Source: Oscillospiraceae bacterium
GTDB taxonomy: Bacteria > Bacillota > Clostridia > Oscillospirales > Ruminococcaceae
Assembly: GCA_022787085.1 (NCBI GenBank)
Contig: JALFVE010000034.1
Coordinates: forward strand, 1-37,002
Reading direction: 5' to 3'
Length of the DNA stretch: 37,002 nt
How positions within the stretch are numbered: position 1 is the stretch's first letter; each line of letters opens with the position of its first letter. This document shows positions 14,766-22,484 of the stretch, one piece after another. The position numbers and the translations under genes were made by a program. The notes below the pieces were generated by a model. The model was given only the letters and a program-made list of their open reading frames with translations, ran no database searches and was not told the origin of the DNA.

Positions 14766-15305
14766 ATGGATATTATCCGGGAAAAGACCCTTTGCTTTAC
14801 GGGACATCGCCCAGAGAAGCTCCCCTGCGGCGGAGCGGAGGGTTCGGGGGAGATAAAGGTCATTAAAAGTATGCTTTATAATGAGATATCCGCCGCTGCC
14901 GATGAGGGCTTTGACACCTTCATCACAGGAATGCAGAGGGGGATCGACCTGTGGGCGGGGGAGATCGTTCTGGAGCTTGCTGCATCCCGCAGGCTGAGGC
15001 TTATCGCAGCGCTGCCCTATCGGGATTTCGGAAAGGGCTTCAAGGGTGCTGATAAATGGAATTTCGGACGGATAACCGACAGTGCGGAGAGCGTTGTGAT
15101 CATATCCGAGACCTATACGCCTTCCTGCATGAAGCTGCGCAATCAATATATGGTTGACAATTCCTCAAGGCTTATCGCAGTGGTGGGAAATGATCGGAGC
15201 GGAACGGGTCAGACCATTCGCTACGCCGAAAATCAGGGCATAGATATCCGCAGGATAGACCTTGGGGTGCTGTTTCCCGATGAAAACCAGCTTACTCTAT
15301 TATAA
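14766..15305 (+). CDS. SLOG / DUF1273 family protein
   Basis: 179 residues with the family pattern: CFTGHRPEKLP at 9-19, FITGMQRGIDLWAGEIV in the middle, RNQYMVDNSSRLIAVVG towards the end. The Rossmann-like fold of this family (YpsA-like) is thought to bind nucleotide-like ligands; a specific reaction is not known. It is monocistronic with its own promoter. Confidence 0.85.
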   Translation: MDIIREKTLCFTGHRPEKLPCGGAEGSGEIKVIKSMLYNEISAAADEGFDTFITGMQRGIDLWAGEIVLELAASRRLRLIAALPYRDFGKGFKGADKWNFGRITDSAESVVIISETYTPSCMKLRNQYMVDNSSRLIAVVGNDRSGTGQTIRYAENQGIDIRRIDLGVLFPDENQLTLL

Positions 15306-15361
15306 CTCAAATGGGGTCATTTTTCAAGTCAAACGGGAAATTGTATCCACATTGTAACCAT

Positions 15362-15649
15362 TTACTCAAGGAGCAGTATCAGCGCCGCTCCTCCGCAGAT
15401 TATTACCGAAAGCTTGAAAAGCCAGTTTATTATCATGCCTGCAGCAATGCGGGCTTTTATTTTTGCGGGTGAGAGGGGAGCGGGTGAAATGCCGTTCTCT
15501 AATCTGATTATCTGGGCACGGGCTTCGTCCTCAAGAGACGAATCGGGGCGGGGGAGTCCCTCCGCTCTTAAAAATACCACCGCTTTTTCAAAATAAACGC
15601 TTTCGGGGAAGCTGACCTCCACGATCCTTTTGTTTACGCCCTTTATCAT
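15362..15649 (-). CDS. Small tail-anchored membrane protein of unknown function
   Basis: 95 residues. The N-terminal part is soluble and charged (MIKGVNKRIVEVSFPESVYFEKAV, then a basic stretch ending LSPAKIKARIAAG). One hydrophobic helix at about 73-93 (IINWLFKLSVIICGGAALILLLE) ends the protein, so it is probably anchored by its C-terminus facing the cytoplasm. GGAAGGAAATG lies upstream of ATG 15649, and a TATAAT box lies inside the 13-bp palindrome GGATATAATATCC. The family is not named by me. Confidence 0.65.
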   Translation of the reverse strand: MIKGVNKRIVEVSFPESVYFEKAVVFLRAEGLPRPDSSLEDEARAQIIRLENGISPAPLSPAKIKARIAAGMIINWLFKLSVIICGGAALILLLE

Positions 15650-15771
15650 ATTCTATGCACATTTCCTTCCGTTTGAATTTTTCTTTTGGGGATATTATAT
15701 CCTGAAGGACGGAAAAATATACATTTGGTAAATTTTTTCTGCGATATTCAGCCTTATTTTTTTGAATTATT

Positions 15772-15845
15772 GTTGAAAACTCTGTTGAAAAGGTTGAAAA
15801 CCACCCTGATAATTATCTCAAATGCCGTCGAAAACGGTTGAAAAA
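15772..15845. repeat. Cluster of GTTGAAAA octamers
   Basis: GTTGAAAA occurs at 15772-15779, 15784-15791, 15793-15800 and 15838-15845, with a one-base variant GTCGAAAA at 15827-15834, all in the same orientation in a 280-bp gap. It may be a cluster of regulator sites; the gap is otherwise AT-rich and empty. Confidence 0.35.
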
Positions 15846-15880
15846 AGATATACTGTGAGTAATATTCTGCAATAATAAAA

Positions 15881-15911
15881 TCGGCTGACAACCCATTGAG
15901 CTGTCAGCCGA
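15881..15911 (-). terminator. Terminator of the solute-binding protein gene
   Basis: TCGGCTGACA (15881-15890) pairs perfectly with TGTCAGCCGA (15902-15911) and TTTTATTATT follows on the minus strand. Confidence 0.85.
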
Positions 15912-15930
15912 AAATTATTCGGGATAAATT

Positions 15931-17769
15931 TTATCTTACCTGATCCTCAAGTCCGCATCTGATTGCAGCCTCGTTCTCGCACCATGCGAGGCATACGCCC
16001 TCGGGGTCGTATTCCTTGCACTTAGCGGTCATATCAGCAACGATCTGATCGAACTCTGCGTCGGAATCAGCATAAACTGCGTTCCATGTAGAGGTTACGA
16101 TGGTGTTCTTTACCTGCTCCCAAACGATCTCAAGCTCATCGGACTTGGAGGATTCGGAGTAGGAGGTAGCAAGAGCAACCTTGTAATTTGTGGTGTTCAT
16201 GTATTCCTGAGAATTGTAGCAGCCTGTGCGGTCTCTCCAGTCATTCTGGATATCGAAGTTGGAGTCTGCACGGCGGCTTACCCAGTTATCGCAGTTATAG
16301 GTCTCGCCGTTGGAATCGGGGTTGGAAGCGTCTCTGGACCAGGTGGTGTTGTTAGCCTGGAAGGTACCCTCGTTAAAGGAGATTCCGCCCCATTCTGCGG
16401 GCATGATAGTGCCCTTTCTGTCCTTGTATGCCTGCTCGCCAAGCTCGGTGAAGCAGCTGTGACCCTCTTCATCATAGTACCAGCAAACGTCCTTGGGACC
16501 GTACCAATATGTCATATAGCCCTCGGGAGTGGTGAGGTAGTTGATGATAGCCATGCAAAGCTCGGGATATTCGGTGTTTGCGCCGATGGACCAGACTCTG
16601 TTGCCACCCATTACATTCATACCGTAGCAGAGAGGTGAAGCGTCAGCGGGAACCATGGGGAACATTCCCTTGCCCTCGGTGAGGTGCTCCTCGGAATTGT
16701 AGAGAGCGGAGCCTGCATAATCGAAGATGGAGAAGAAGATACCGCCGTTCTGAGCCTTCTCACTCATCTTGTCATAGGTCTGAGTGATGGAGTTGGGGTC
16801 GATAAGACCTGCCTGATAGAGCTTGTTGAAGAACTTGAGACTCTGCATATAGGGTCCGTCGGGCTCAAGAGCGTCGTGATACTTGCCTGTTTCAACGTCG
16901 TAAAGACCGAAGCCCATTTCATCATAGCCCCAGTAGCAGGTTGCGAATGCCTTGATGTACATAACCATGTTGCCGTCCCAGTCGGGCCACATGGACATTG
17001 CATAGGTCTCGTTGCCTGCCTCATCGGTGGGGCATATCTCCTTCATGGAAACAAAGAGATTGTAAAGGTCATCGAGGGTATTAACCTCGGGATAGCCCAG
17101 CTCCTTGTAAAGATCCCAGCGAAGGTCCATGGTGTAGAAGAAAGCCTCGTGATCGTCGGGAGAGGAAGCAACGTTATGACCGAAGCCGTAAACAACATCT
17201 CCTGCGCCGATGGAATTATTGAGGTTTGCGTTGTTTTCAAGGGCATAGGGCATATGCTCCTTGATGTAGGGACCGTATTCGGAAAGGATATCGTCCTCGT
17301 TCCAGTCAAAAAGCATTCCCTCGGTAGCAGCACGCTGATACTGATTGCCTGTGGAGCCGAAAACTACGATATCGCCCAGATTGCCTGACTCCATACGGGT
17401 GTCGAAGGTTCCGTCGGAATCGGGTATGATGGTCATAACGCAGTTGTACTTCTGCTTCATAAGCTCAGCGAACCAGCCTGTAAGCTCGCCTGAGTAGTTG
17501 GCAAGCTGGCTGTAGATGGTGATATTGATGGTATCCTCGCCGTAAAGCTCGGTGAAATCCTCTTCTCCCGCAGCTGAAGCGCCGCCCTCTGAGTCTTCGG
17601 AATCATCAGCATCATCATTGTCATCGCTGTCAGCATCAGCAGCTGCCTGAGTATCGTTTGCGGCAGACTTGGTGTCTGCAGGAGCCTTTTCGCTGCTTCC
17701 GCCGCAGCCTGTAACTGCAGCCATCATTGAAACCGCAAGAATTGCGGAAAGGATCTTCTTTAACTTCAT
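15931..17769 (-). CDS. Extracellular solute-binding lipoprotein (LplA-like)
   Basis: 612 residues. A lipoprotein signal ends at Cys22 (MMAAVTGC-GGSS). A strongly acidic low-complexity linker (about 45-68, rich in Asp/Ser/Glu) is followed by a long family-1-type binding-protein fold (INITIYSQLANYSGEL, DIVVFGSTGNQYQRA, LYKELGYPEVNTLDDLYNLF, INYLTTPEGYMTYWYGP). These large LplA/YtcQ-like proteins normally deliver oligosaccharides to an ABC permease pair. No permease or ATPase lies in this window, so partners must be elsewhere or the protein acts alone as a surface binder. The site GGCGGAG precedes ATG 17769. The gene follows the PKTG surface protein after 97 bp with a weak terminator between. 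Confidence 0.85.
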   Translation of the reverse strand: MKLKKILSAILAVSMMAAVTGCGGSSEKAPADTKSAANDTQAAADADSDDNDDADDSEDSEGGASAAGEEDFTELYGEDTINITIYSQLANYSGELTGWFAELMKQKYNCVMTIIPDSDGTFDTRMESGNLGDIVVFGSTGNQYQRAATEGMLFDWNEDDILSEYGPYIKEHMPYALENNANLNNSIGAGDVVYGFGHNVASSPDDHEAFFYTMDLRWDLYKELGYPEVNTLDDLYNLFVSMKEICPTDEAGNETYAMSMWPDWDGNMVMYIKAFATCYWGYDEMGFGLYDVETGKYHDALEPDGPYMQSLKFFNKLYQAGLIDPNSITQTYDKMSEKAQNGGIFFSIFDYAGSALYNSEEHLTEGKGMFPMVPADASPLCYGMNVMGGNRVWSIGANTEYPELCMAIINYLTTPEGYMTYWYGPKDVCWYYDEEGHSCFTELGEQAYKDRKGTIMPAEWGGISFNEGTFQANNTTWSRDASNPDSNGETYNCDNWVSRRADSNFDIQNDWRDRTGCYNSQEYMNTTNYKVALATSYSESSKSDELEIVWEQVKNTIVTSTWNAVYADSDAEFDQIVADMTAKCKEYDPEGVCLAWCENEAAIRCGLEDQVR

Positions 17770-17798
17770 TTACAATAACTCCGCCTTTCATTTAAAAT

Positions 17799-17833
17799 CA
17801 TAGCCGGACATAATTAAACTCTGCCCGGCTATG
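17799..17833 (-). terminator. Partial terminator between the surface protein and the binding protein
   Basis: CATAGCCGG (17799-17807) pairs with CCGGCTATG (17825-17833); the tail on the minus strand is only ATTTTAAA. It may reduce rather than stop transcription into the downstream gene. Confidence 0.5.
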
Positions 17834-17866
17834 CCTTGAAATTACTTTTCCAAAATGATCAGAAAA

Positions 17867-18625
17867 TTACTTTCTCTTGGAAACAACTGCTGCAGCTGCT
17901 GCAACTGCCATTACAGCGAGGATAGAGCCTGCTGCTGCGTTTCCGGTCTTGGGAGCTGTGGTCTCCTCTGCTGCTGCGGGAGCCTCTGTCTCTGCGGGAG
18001 CTTCCTCAGCGGGAGCCTCTGTCTCTGCAGGTGCTTCTTCAGCAGCTGCGTCGAGACCGCTTACTGTAAATGTGAGCTCGATGGAGTTTTCGGGCATTAC
18101 ATAACCGAAAAGACCTTCCTCCTTGCCGAGATCATCATTCCAGATGTTGATGCACATGGGCTCGAGGTACTCCTTAGCGTCGGGGCTGAGATATGCCTCG
18201 TCAAAGGTGTACTTGGTGTTGCCGTCGAGAGTTACCTTGACATCGCTGATGGTAACGCCGCTGTCAAGAGGAATATCGGTGGAAACGAAGAGGAGGTTCA
18301 GGGACTCGTCCGAACCGAAATCAAAATCTGTTACAGAAACTGTATATGTACCGTCGCCTGTGATCTCAGCGTCTGTGAATACGCCACCCTTGCTTACAGC
18401 TGTGGGGCCGTCCCAGCCTGTGATCTGGTCAAAGTAAACCATTCCGTCGTCGCCTGTTACGCCCTTGCCGTAGCTGGGTTCATACCAAGCATTTCTGAAA
18501 GAGAAGCTTGCGGACTGAACGCCGATATATGCGTGGTAGGTTTCCTCTGCAGATGCAGATACGGGGATCATGCTTACTGCCATTGCTGCTGCTGCGATGG
18601 CACTGAGAGTTCTGAGCTTTTTCAT
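17867..18625 (-). CDS. Secreted surface protein with PKTG sorting-like tail
   Basis: 252 residues. The signal peptide is cleaved near residue 26 (PVSASA-EET). A beta-rich domain covers about 30-190 (AYIGVQSASFSFRNAWYEPSYGKG, GTYTVSVTDFDF, VTLDGNTKYTFDEAYLSP), resembling a carbohydrate-binding or fibronectin-like module but not one I can name. An Ala/Pro/Glu repeat linker (195-222, APAETEAP units) leads to TAPKTGNAA (224-229), a hydrophobic helix and KRK. This is the layout of a sortase substrate with a PKTG variant instead of LPxTG. No sortase gene is in the window. It lies upstream of, and probably partly cotranscribed with, the solute-binding protein. Confidence 0.75.
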   Translation of the reverse strand: MKKLRTLSAIAAAAMAVSMIPVSASAEETYHAYIGVQSASFSFRNAWYEPSYGKGVTGDDGMVYFDQITGWDGPTAVSKGGVFTDAEITGDGTYTVSVTDFDFGSDESLNLLFVSTDIPLDSGVTISDVKVTLDGNTKYTFDEAYLSPDAKEYLEPMCINIWNDDLGKEEGLFGYVMPENSIELTFTVSGLDAAAEEAPAETEAPAEEAPAETEAPAAAEETTAPKTGNAAAGSILAVMAVAAAAAVVSKRK

Positions 18626-18777
18626 AATTCATTTCTCCTTATAGTTTAATCGTTTTCATGCAATACAAGTAACTGTAATTGTACTTAAGATAAATGTACC
18701 ATATTTTTTCTGAAATGTCAATACCTTTTTTGCACAAATTTCTCATTGCTTTTGTAATTTGCGCAGAAAATATAAAA

Positions 18778-18803
18778 CGGGACTTCACCGATATGAAGTC
18801 CCG
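18778..18803 (-). terminator. Terminator of the symporter gene
   Basis: CGGGACTTCA (18778-18787) pairs perfectly with TGAAGTCCCG (18794-18803); TTTTATA follows on the minus strand. Confidence 0.85.
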
Positions 18804-18809
18804 CAGATA

Positions 18810-20390
18810 TTAAACCTTCAGCTCCGAGCCCGATTCGTCAAAGAGCTTTTCAACATATTTCTTATCATCATCTCCAAGCTTTGTAAAGGAGCTTACAAGA
18901 GGAACGATGATAAGTCCCACGATCATTGCAATGGCGCCTGCGTTGATGGGAGAAGCCATATTGAGCTTCAGGGAAGCGGCTGCCTTTGTTGCCTCTGGGA
19001 AAAGTCCAAGACTGAATATCACCATGTGGATAACGGTGATGCCCACGCCTGTTGCAAAGCTTGTCCATACGGCTGCCTTTGTGATCTTTTTGGAGAAAAG
19101 TCCGTACATGAAGGGGGCAAGGAATGCGCCTGCAAGAGCGCCCCAGGAAATTGACATCAGAGTGGATATGTATGCATTGGGGTTAAGGGCGATAACAACG
19201 GAAAGAACAAGGAATGCGGCGATAAGGACACGCATTGTGAATACCTGCTTTTTCTCGTCCATTCCGCCCTTTACTGCGGGCTTGATAAGGTCAATGGTGA
19301 GAGTTGAGCTTGAGGTGAGCACCAGCGAGGAAAGTGTGGACATTGAAGCCGAAAGCACCAGTACCACAACTATTCCGATAAGCACCTCGGGAAGTGCGTC
19401 ATGGAGCATTGCGGGAACGATGGAATCATAAATGAGCTTGCCGTTTGAGCCCTTGTCAATGAATGCCCTGCCCGTTTCGGCAGCCACAGCCTCGTCGGCA
19501 GAGCCGTAAAGCCTGCCGAAGCCGCCCATGAGATAGGAGCCGCCTGCAACTACAAGTGCAAAGATCGTGGAGATGACAGTGCCTCTCTTAATTGCACTGT
19601 CGTCCTTGATGGCGTAGAATTTCTGCACCATCTGAGGAAGTCCCCATGTGCCGAGAGATGTAAGTATCACAACGCCGATAAGGTTGATGGGATCGGGCCC
19701 GAAAAGGGAATTGAGGGTGTTTTCGGGAACTCCCTTGTCGGAAATTGCGCCCAGCTGCTCCAGTGCTGAGGAGAAGCCGCCCTTATTGTTTATTACGCAG
19801 AATACAACTGCGGAAATGCCCGCAAGCATGATTATTCCCTGAATGAAGTCGTTTATTGCAGTTGCCTTGTAGCCGCCCAGGATAACGTAAACGGCTGTCA
19901 GCACTGCCATTCCGATAATGCAGGCGGAATAGGGGATGTTGAACGCCATTCCGAAAAGCCTTGAAAGACCGTTATAGACCGAAGCGGTGTAGGGAATTAG
20001 GAATATGAATACGATAACTGCCGAAACGGTTTTGAGCCCCTTTGAATTATAACGCTTTTCAAAATATTCGGGCATGGTGGAGGCGCCCATCTGCTTTGTC
20101 ATTATACGGGTGCGCCTGCCGAGAATGAGCCATGCGAGCATTGAGCCGATAACGGCGTTGCCTATGCCTATCCATGCCGCCGAAACACCGTAGCTCCAGC
20201 CGAACTGTCCTGCATAGCCGATAAATACCACCGCCGAAAAATAGGAGGTGCCGTAGGCGAAGGCGGTTATCCAGCCGCCAACATTTCTTCCTCCCAGAAC
20301 GAAATCCGCCACTGAGGAGGTTTTCTTGTGGCAGTAAACGCCGATGCCGATCATTACCGCAAGGTAAATTGCCAGGATCACATACAACAC
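18810..20390 (-). CDS. Sodium:solute symporter (SSS family)
   Basis: 526 residues, about 13 membrane helices. Family features include the start VILAIYLAVMIGIGVYCHKK followed by VADFVLGGRNVGGW, SYFSAVVFIGYAGQFGWSYG, the YKATAINDFIQG sodium-site region and the VLSASMSTLSSLVLTSSSTLT segment in the central helix. It imports a small organic solute with Na+; closest in style to PutP/PanF-like transporters, but substrate cannot be read from sequence. The promoter is perfect consensus and its -35 is overlapped by an inverted repeat (20498-20518), suggesting repression. Transcribed away from the divergent acyl-CoA synthetase. Confidence 0.9.
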   Translation of the reverse strand: MLYVILAIYLAVMIGIGVYCHKKTSSVADFVLGGRNVGGWITAFAYGTSYFSAVVFIGYAGQFGWSYGVSAAWIGIGNAVIGSMLAWLILGRRTRIMTKQMGASTMPEYFEKRYNSKGLKTVSAVIVFIFLIPYTASVYNGLSRLFGMAFNIPYSACIIGMAVLTAVYVILGGYKATAINDFIQGIIMLAGISAVVFCVINNKGGFSSALEQLGAISDKGVPENTLNSLFGPDPINLIGVVILTSLGTWGLPQMVQKFYAIKDDSAIKRGTVISTIFALVVAGGSYLMGGFGRLYGSADEAVAAETGRAFIDKGSNGKLIYDSIVPAMLHDALPEVLIGIVVVLVLSASMSTLSSLVLTSSSTLTIDLIKPAVKGGMDEKKQVFTMRVLIAAFLVLSVVIALNPNAYISTLMSISWGALAGAFLAPFMYGLFSKKITKAAVWTSFATGVGITVIHMVIFSLGLFPEATKAAASLKLNMASPINAGAIAMIVGLIIVPLVSSFTKLGDDDKKYVEKLFDESGSELKV

Positions 20391-20478
20391 TTTTTAAAGA
20401 CCGTCCTTTCACGCTTTTATCCGTTTATCGCTTCATCAGATGAAAACATATAAGCTTTAAAGCAATAAATTACACCTT

Positions 20479-20507
20479 ATTATACCAGATATGCTTAATT
20501 TTGTCAA
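20479..20507 (-). promoter_or_regulatory. Perfect SigA promoter of the symporter gene
   Basis: On the minus strand TTGACA (20502-20507), 17-bp spacer, TATAAT (20479-20484). Confidence 0.85.
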
Positions 20508-20518
20508 TTAGACAAAAT
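20498..20518. promoter_or_regulatory. Operator-like inverted repeat over the symporter -35 box
   Basis: ATTTTGTC-AATTA-GACAAAAT, a perfect 8-bp inverted repeat with 5-bp spacer, covers the -35 element of the symporter promoter. This is a typical position for a dimeric repressor. The regulator is not known. Confidence 0.5.
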
Positions 20519-20645
20519 AATCAATTTTTCCCTGTCTCTTTAGCAATTTCAAATAAATGTCATGTTTAATGCTGAATTATTATGTCGGTATTGCTCAAAT
20601 TTTTAAGAAAATATTGTGAAAAATGCAAAAAGCTGGCAAAAGCTC

Positions 20646-20674
20646 TTGTAATTACTGCCGAAAAATATTACAAT
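20646..20674 (+). promoter_or_regulatory. Promoter of the acyl-CoA synthetase-like gene
   Basis: TTGTAA (20646-20651), 17-bp spacer, TACAAT (20669-20674). The leader is about 105 nt. Confidence 0.6.
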
Positions 20675-20706
20675 ATAAGAGTACATATTTATTTTGCATT
20701 GCAGGG

Positions 20707-20738
20707 GTTTAAAGCGCAGAAAGTTTAAAGCGCAAAAT
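20707..20738 (+). repeat. 16-bp tandem repeat in the leader of the acyl-CoA synthetase gene
   Basis: GTTTAAAGCGCAGAAA (20707-20722) is followed directly by GTTTAAAGCGCAAAAT (20723-20738), with the first 12 bases identical. It is downstream of the promoter and upstream of a small hairpin (TTCCC/GGGGAA) before the ribosome binding site; possibly a regulator site. Confidence 0.4.
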
Positions 20739-20786
20739 CCCTGAAATTTCCCGTTACGGGGAATTTTTGAAAGGTGGAAAAACATA

Positions 20787-22421
20787 ATGCCCATTACAGA
20801 GCTTCTTGAAGAAAATGCCCGCAAATACGGAAATGACGTTTGTCTCGTGGAGATAAACCCCCAGATTCAGGAAACAAGGCGGGTGCTGTGGAAGGATTTC
20901 GATCTTATCCAGCCCACGTCCTCCCTTTGCTACCGCCGTGAGATCACTTGGCACGTTTTCAACGAAAAGGCTAATCGTTTCGCTCAGCTCCTCCTCAGCA
21001 GGGGCGTTAAAAAGGGCGACAAGGTTGCGATTCTCCTTATGAACTGCCTTGAATGGCTGCCCATTTATTTCGGAATACTCAAGATCGGCGCTCTTGCCGT
21101 TCCCATGAATTTCCGCTACAGCTCCGAGGAGATCAAATACTGCCTGGACCTTTCCGAGACGGACGTTCTTGTTTTCGGTCCTGAATTTATCGGAAGAATT
21201 GAGACCATTGCCGAGGATATCAGCAAGGGACGTATCCTTTTCTATGTGGGCGGCGACTGTCCCTCCTTTGCAGAGGATTACGACAAGCTCACCTCCAACT
21301 GCGCAAGCGTTTCTCCCGGTATCACCGTTACCGATGATGATGACGCTGCAATTTATTTTTCCTCGGGTACTACGGGCTTCCCCAAGGCTATCCTCCATTC
21401 CCACCGCAGCCTGATGCATTCCTGCATTGTGGAGCAGAAGCACCATCATCAGACAAAGGACGATGTTTTCCTCTGCATTCCGCCCCTTTATCACACAGGC
21501 GCAAAAATGCACTGGTTCGGCAGCCTTATTTCGGGCAGCAAGGCGGTGCTTTTAAAGGGCGTCAGCCCCGAGACGATACTTGACACCGTTTCAAAGGAGA
21601 AATGCACCATTGTATGGCTGCTGGTGCCATGGGCGCTGGATATCCTTGAGGCGATAGATACGGGCAAGGTTGATCCTGCGGATTATGAGCTTTCTCAGTG
21701 GAGACTTATGCATATCGGCGCACAGCCCGTTCCTCAGAGCCTTATCAACCGCTGGAAGGCTTATTTCCCCAAGCATGACTATGACACAAATTACGGACTC
21801 AGCGAATCCATCGGTCCCGGCTGCGTTCATCTGGGCATTGAGAATATTCACAAGGTCGGCGCTATCGGCGTTCCCGGATACGGCTGGGAGGTCAAGATAA
21901 TTGACGAGAAGGGCAATGAAGTTCCTCAGGGCGAGGTCGGCGAGCTGGCTGTAAAGGGTCCCGGCGTTATGAAATGCTATTACAATAATCCTCAGGCGAC
22001 TGCCGAGGTGCTCCATGACGGCTGGCTCTGGACGGGAGACATGGCTCGTCGGGATGAGGACGGCTTCTATTTCCTGGTTGACCGCAAAAAGGATGTTGTT
22101 ATCAGCGGCGGCGAGAATCTTTATCCCGTTGAGATCGAGAATTATATGAGCAGATTTGAGAAAATTAAGGACGTTGCCGTTATCGGACTGCCCGATCAGC
22201 GTCTTGGTGAGATCGCTGCGGCTATTGTGGAGCTGAAGGAAGGTGAGGAATGTTCCGAGGAGGAGATAAATGAATTTTGTCTTGCAATGCCCCGCTACAA
22301 GCGTCCCAAGAAGATAATCTTTGCTCCCGTTCCCAGAAATGCTACGGGTAAGATTGAAAAGCCCAAGCTCCGCAAAATGTACTGCGGCGACAATATGGTC
22401 GAGAGAGAAAATAACAGCTGA
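20787..22421 (+). CDS. Class I adenylate-forming enzyme, acyl-CoA synthetase-like
   Basis: 544 residues with all core motifs: the ATP loop YFSSGTTGFPKA (190-201), NYGLSES (335-341), WLWTGDMARRDEDGFYFLVDRKKD (413-436), SGGENLYPVEIE (440-451) and the catalytic lysine motif NATGKIEKPK (518-527, Lys522). It activates a carboxylic acid with ATP, most likely transferring it to CoA as fatty-acyl-CoA ligases do. The substrate (medium/long-chain fatty, aryl or bile acid) cannot be decided here. No beta-oxidation or polyketide genes are nearby. It is monocistronic with a strong terminator, and divergent from the symporter, which might import its substrate (inference). Confidence 0.9.
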   Translation: MPITELLEENARKYGNDVCLVEINPQIQETRRVLWKDFDLIQPTSSLCYRREITWHVFNEKANRFAQLLLSRGVKKGDKVAILLMNCLEWLPIYFGILKIGALAVPMNFRYSSEEIKYCLDLSETDVLVFGPEFIGRIETIAEDISKGRILFYVGGDCPSFAEDYDKLTSNCASVSPGITVTDDDDAAIYFSSGTTGFPKAILHSHRSLMHSCIVEQKHHHQTKDDVFLCIPPLYHTGAKMHWFGSLISGSKAVLLKGVSPETILDTVSKEKCTIVWLLVPWALDILEAIDTGKVDPADYELSQWRLMHIGAQPVPQSLINRWKAYFPKHDYDTNYGLSESIGPGCVHLGIENIHKVGAIGVPGYGWEVKIIDEKGNEVPQGEVGELAVKGPGVMKCYYNNPQATAEVLHDGWLWTGDMARRDEDGFYFLVDRKKDVVISGGENLYPVEIENYMSRFEKIKDVAVIGLPDQRLGEIAAAIVELKEGEECSEEEINEFCLAMPRYKRPKKIIFAPVPRNATGKIEKPKLRKMYCGDNMVERENNS

Positions 22422-22435
22422 TTTTATATAACATA

Positions 22436-22484
22436 AAAAATCTGCCCCTTATCCTTTCACAGATAAGGGGCAGAAATTTTTTTT
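22436..22484. terminator. Bidirectional terminator
   Basis: TCTGCCCCTTATC (22441-22453) pairs perfectly over 13 bp with 22462-22474. T-runs follow on the plus strand (22477-22484) and, via the A-run before the stem, on the minus strand. It serves both the synthetase gene and the leftward envelope operon. Confidence 0.9.

Noticed and set aside
15772-15845. CRISPR-like array
   Set aside because: The octamers are too short and irregularly spaced, with no spacers of uniform length and no cas genes.
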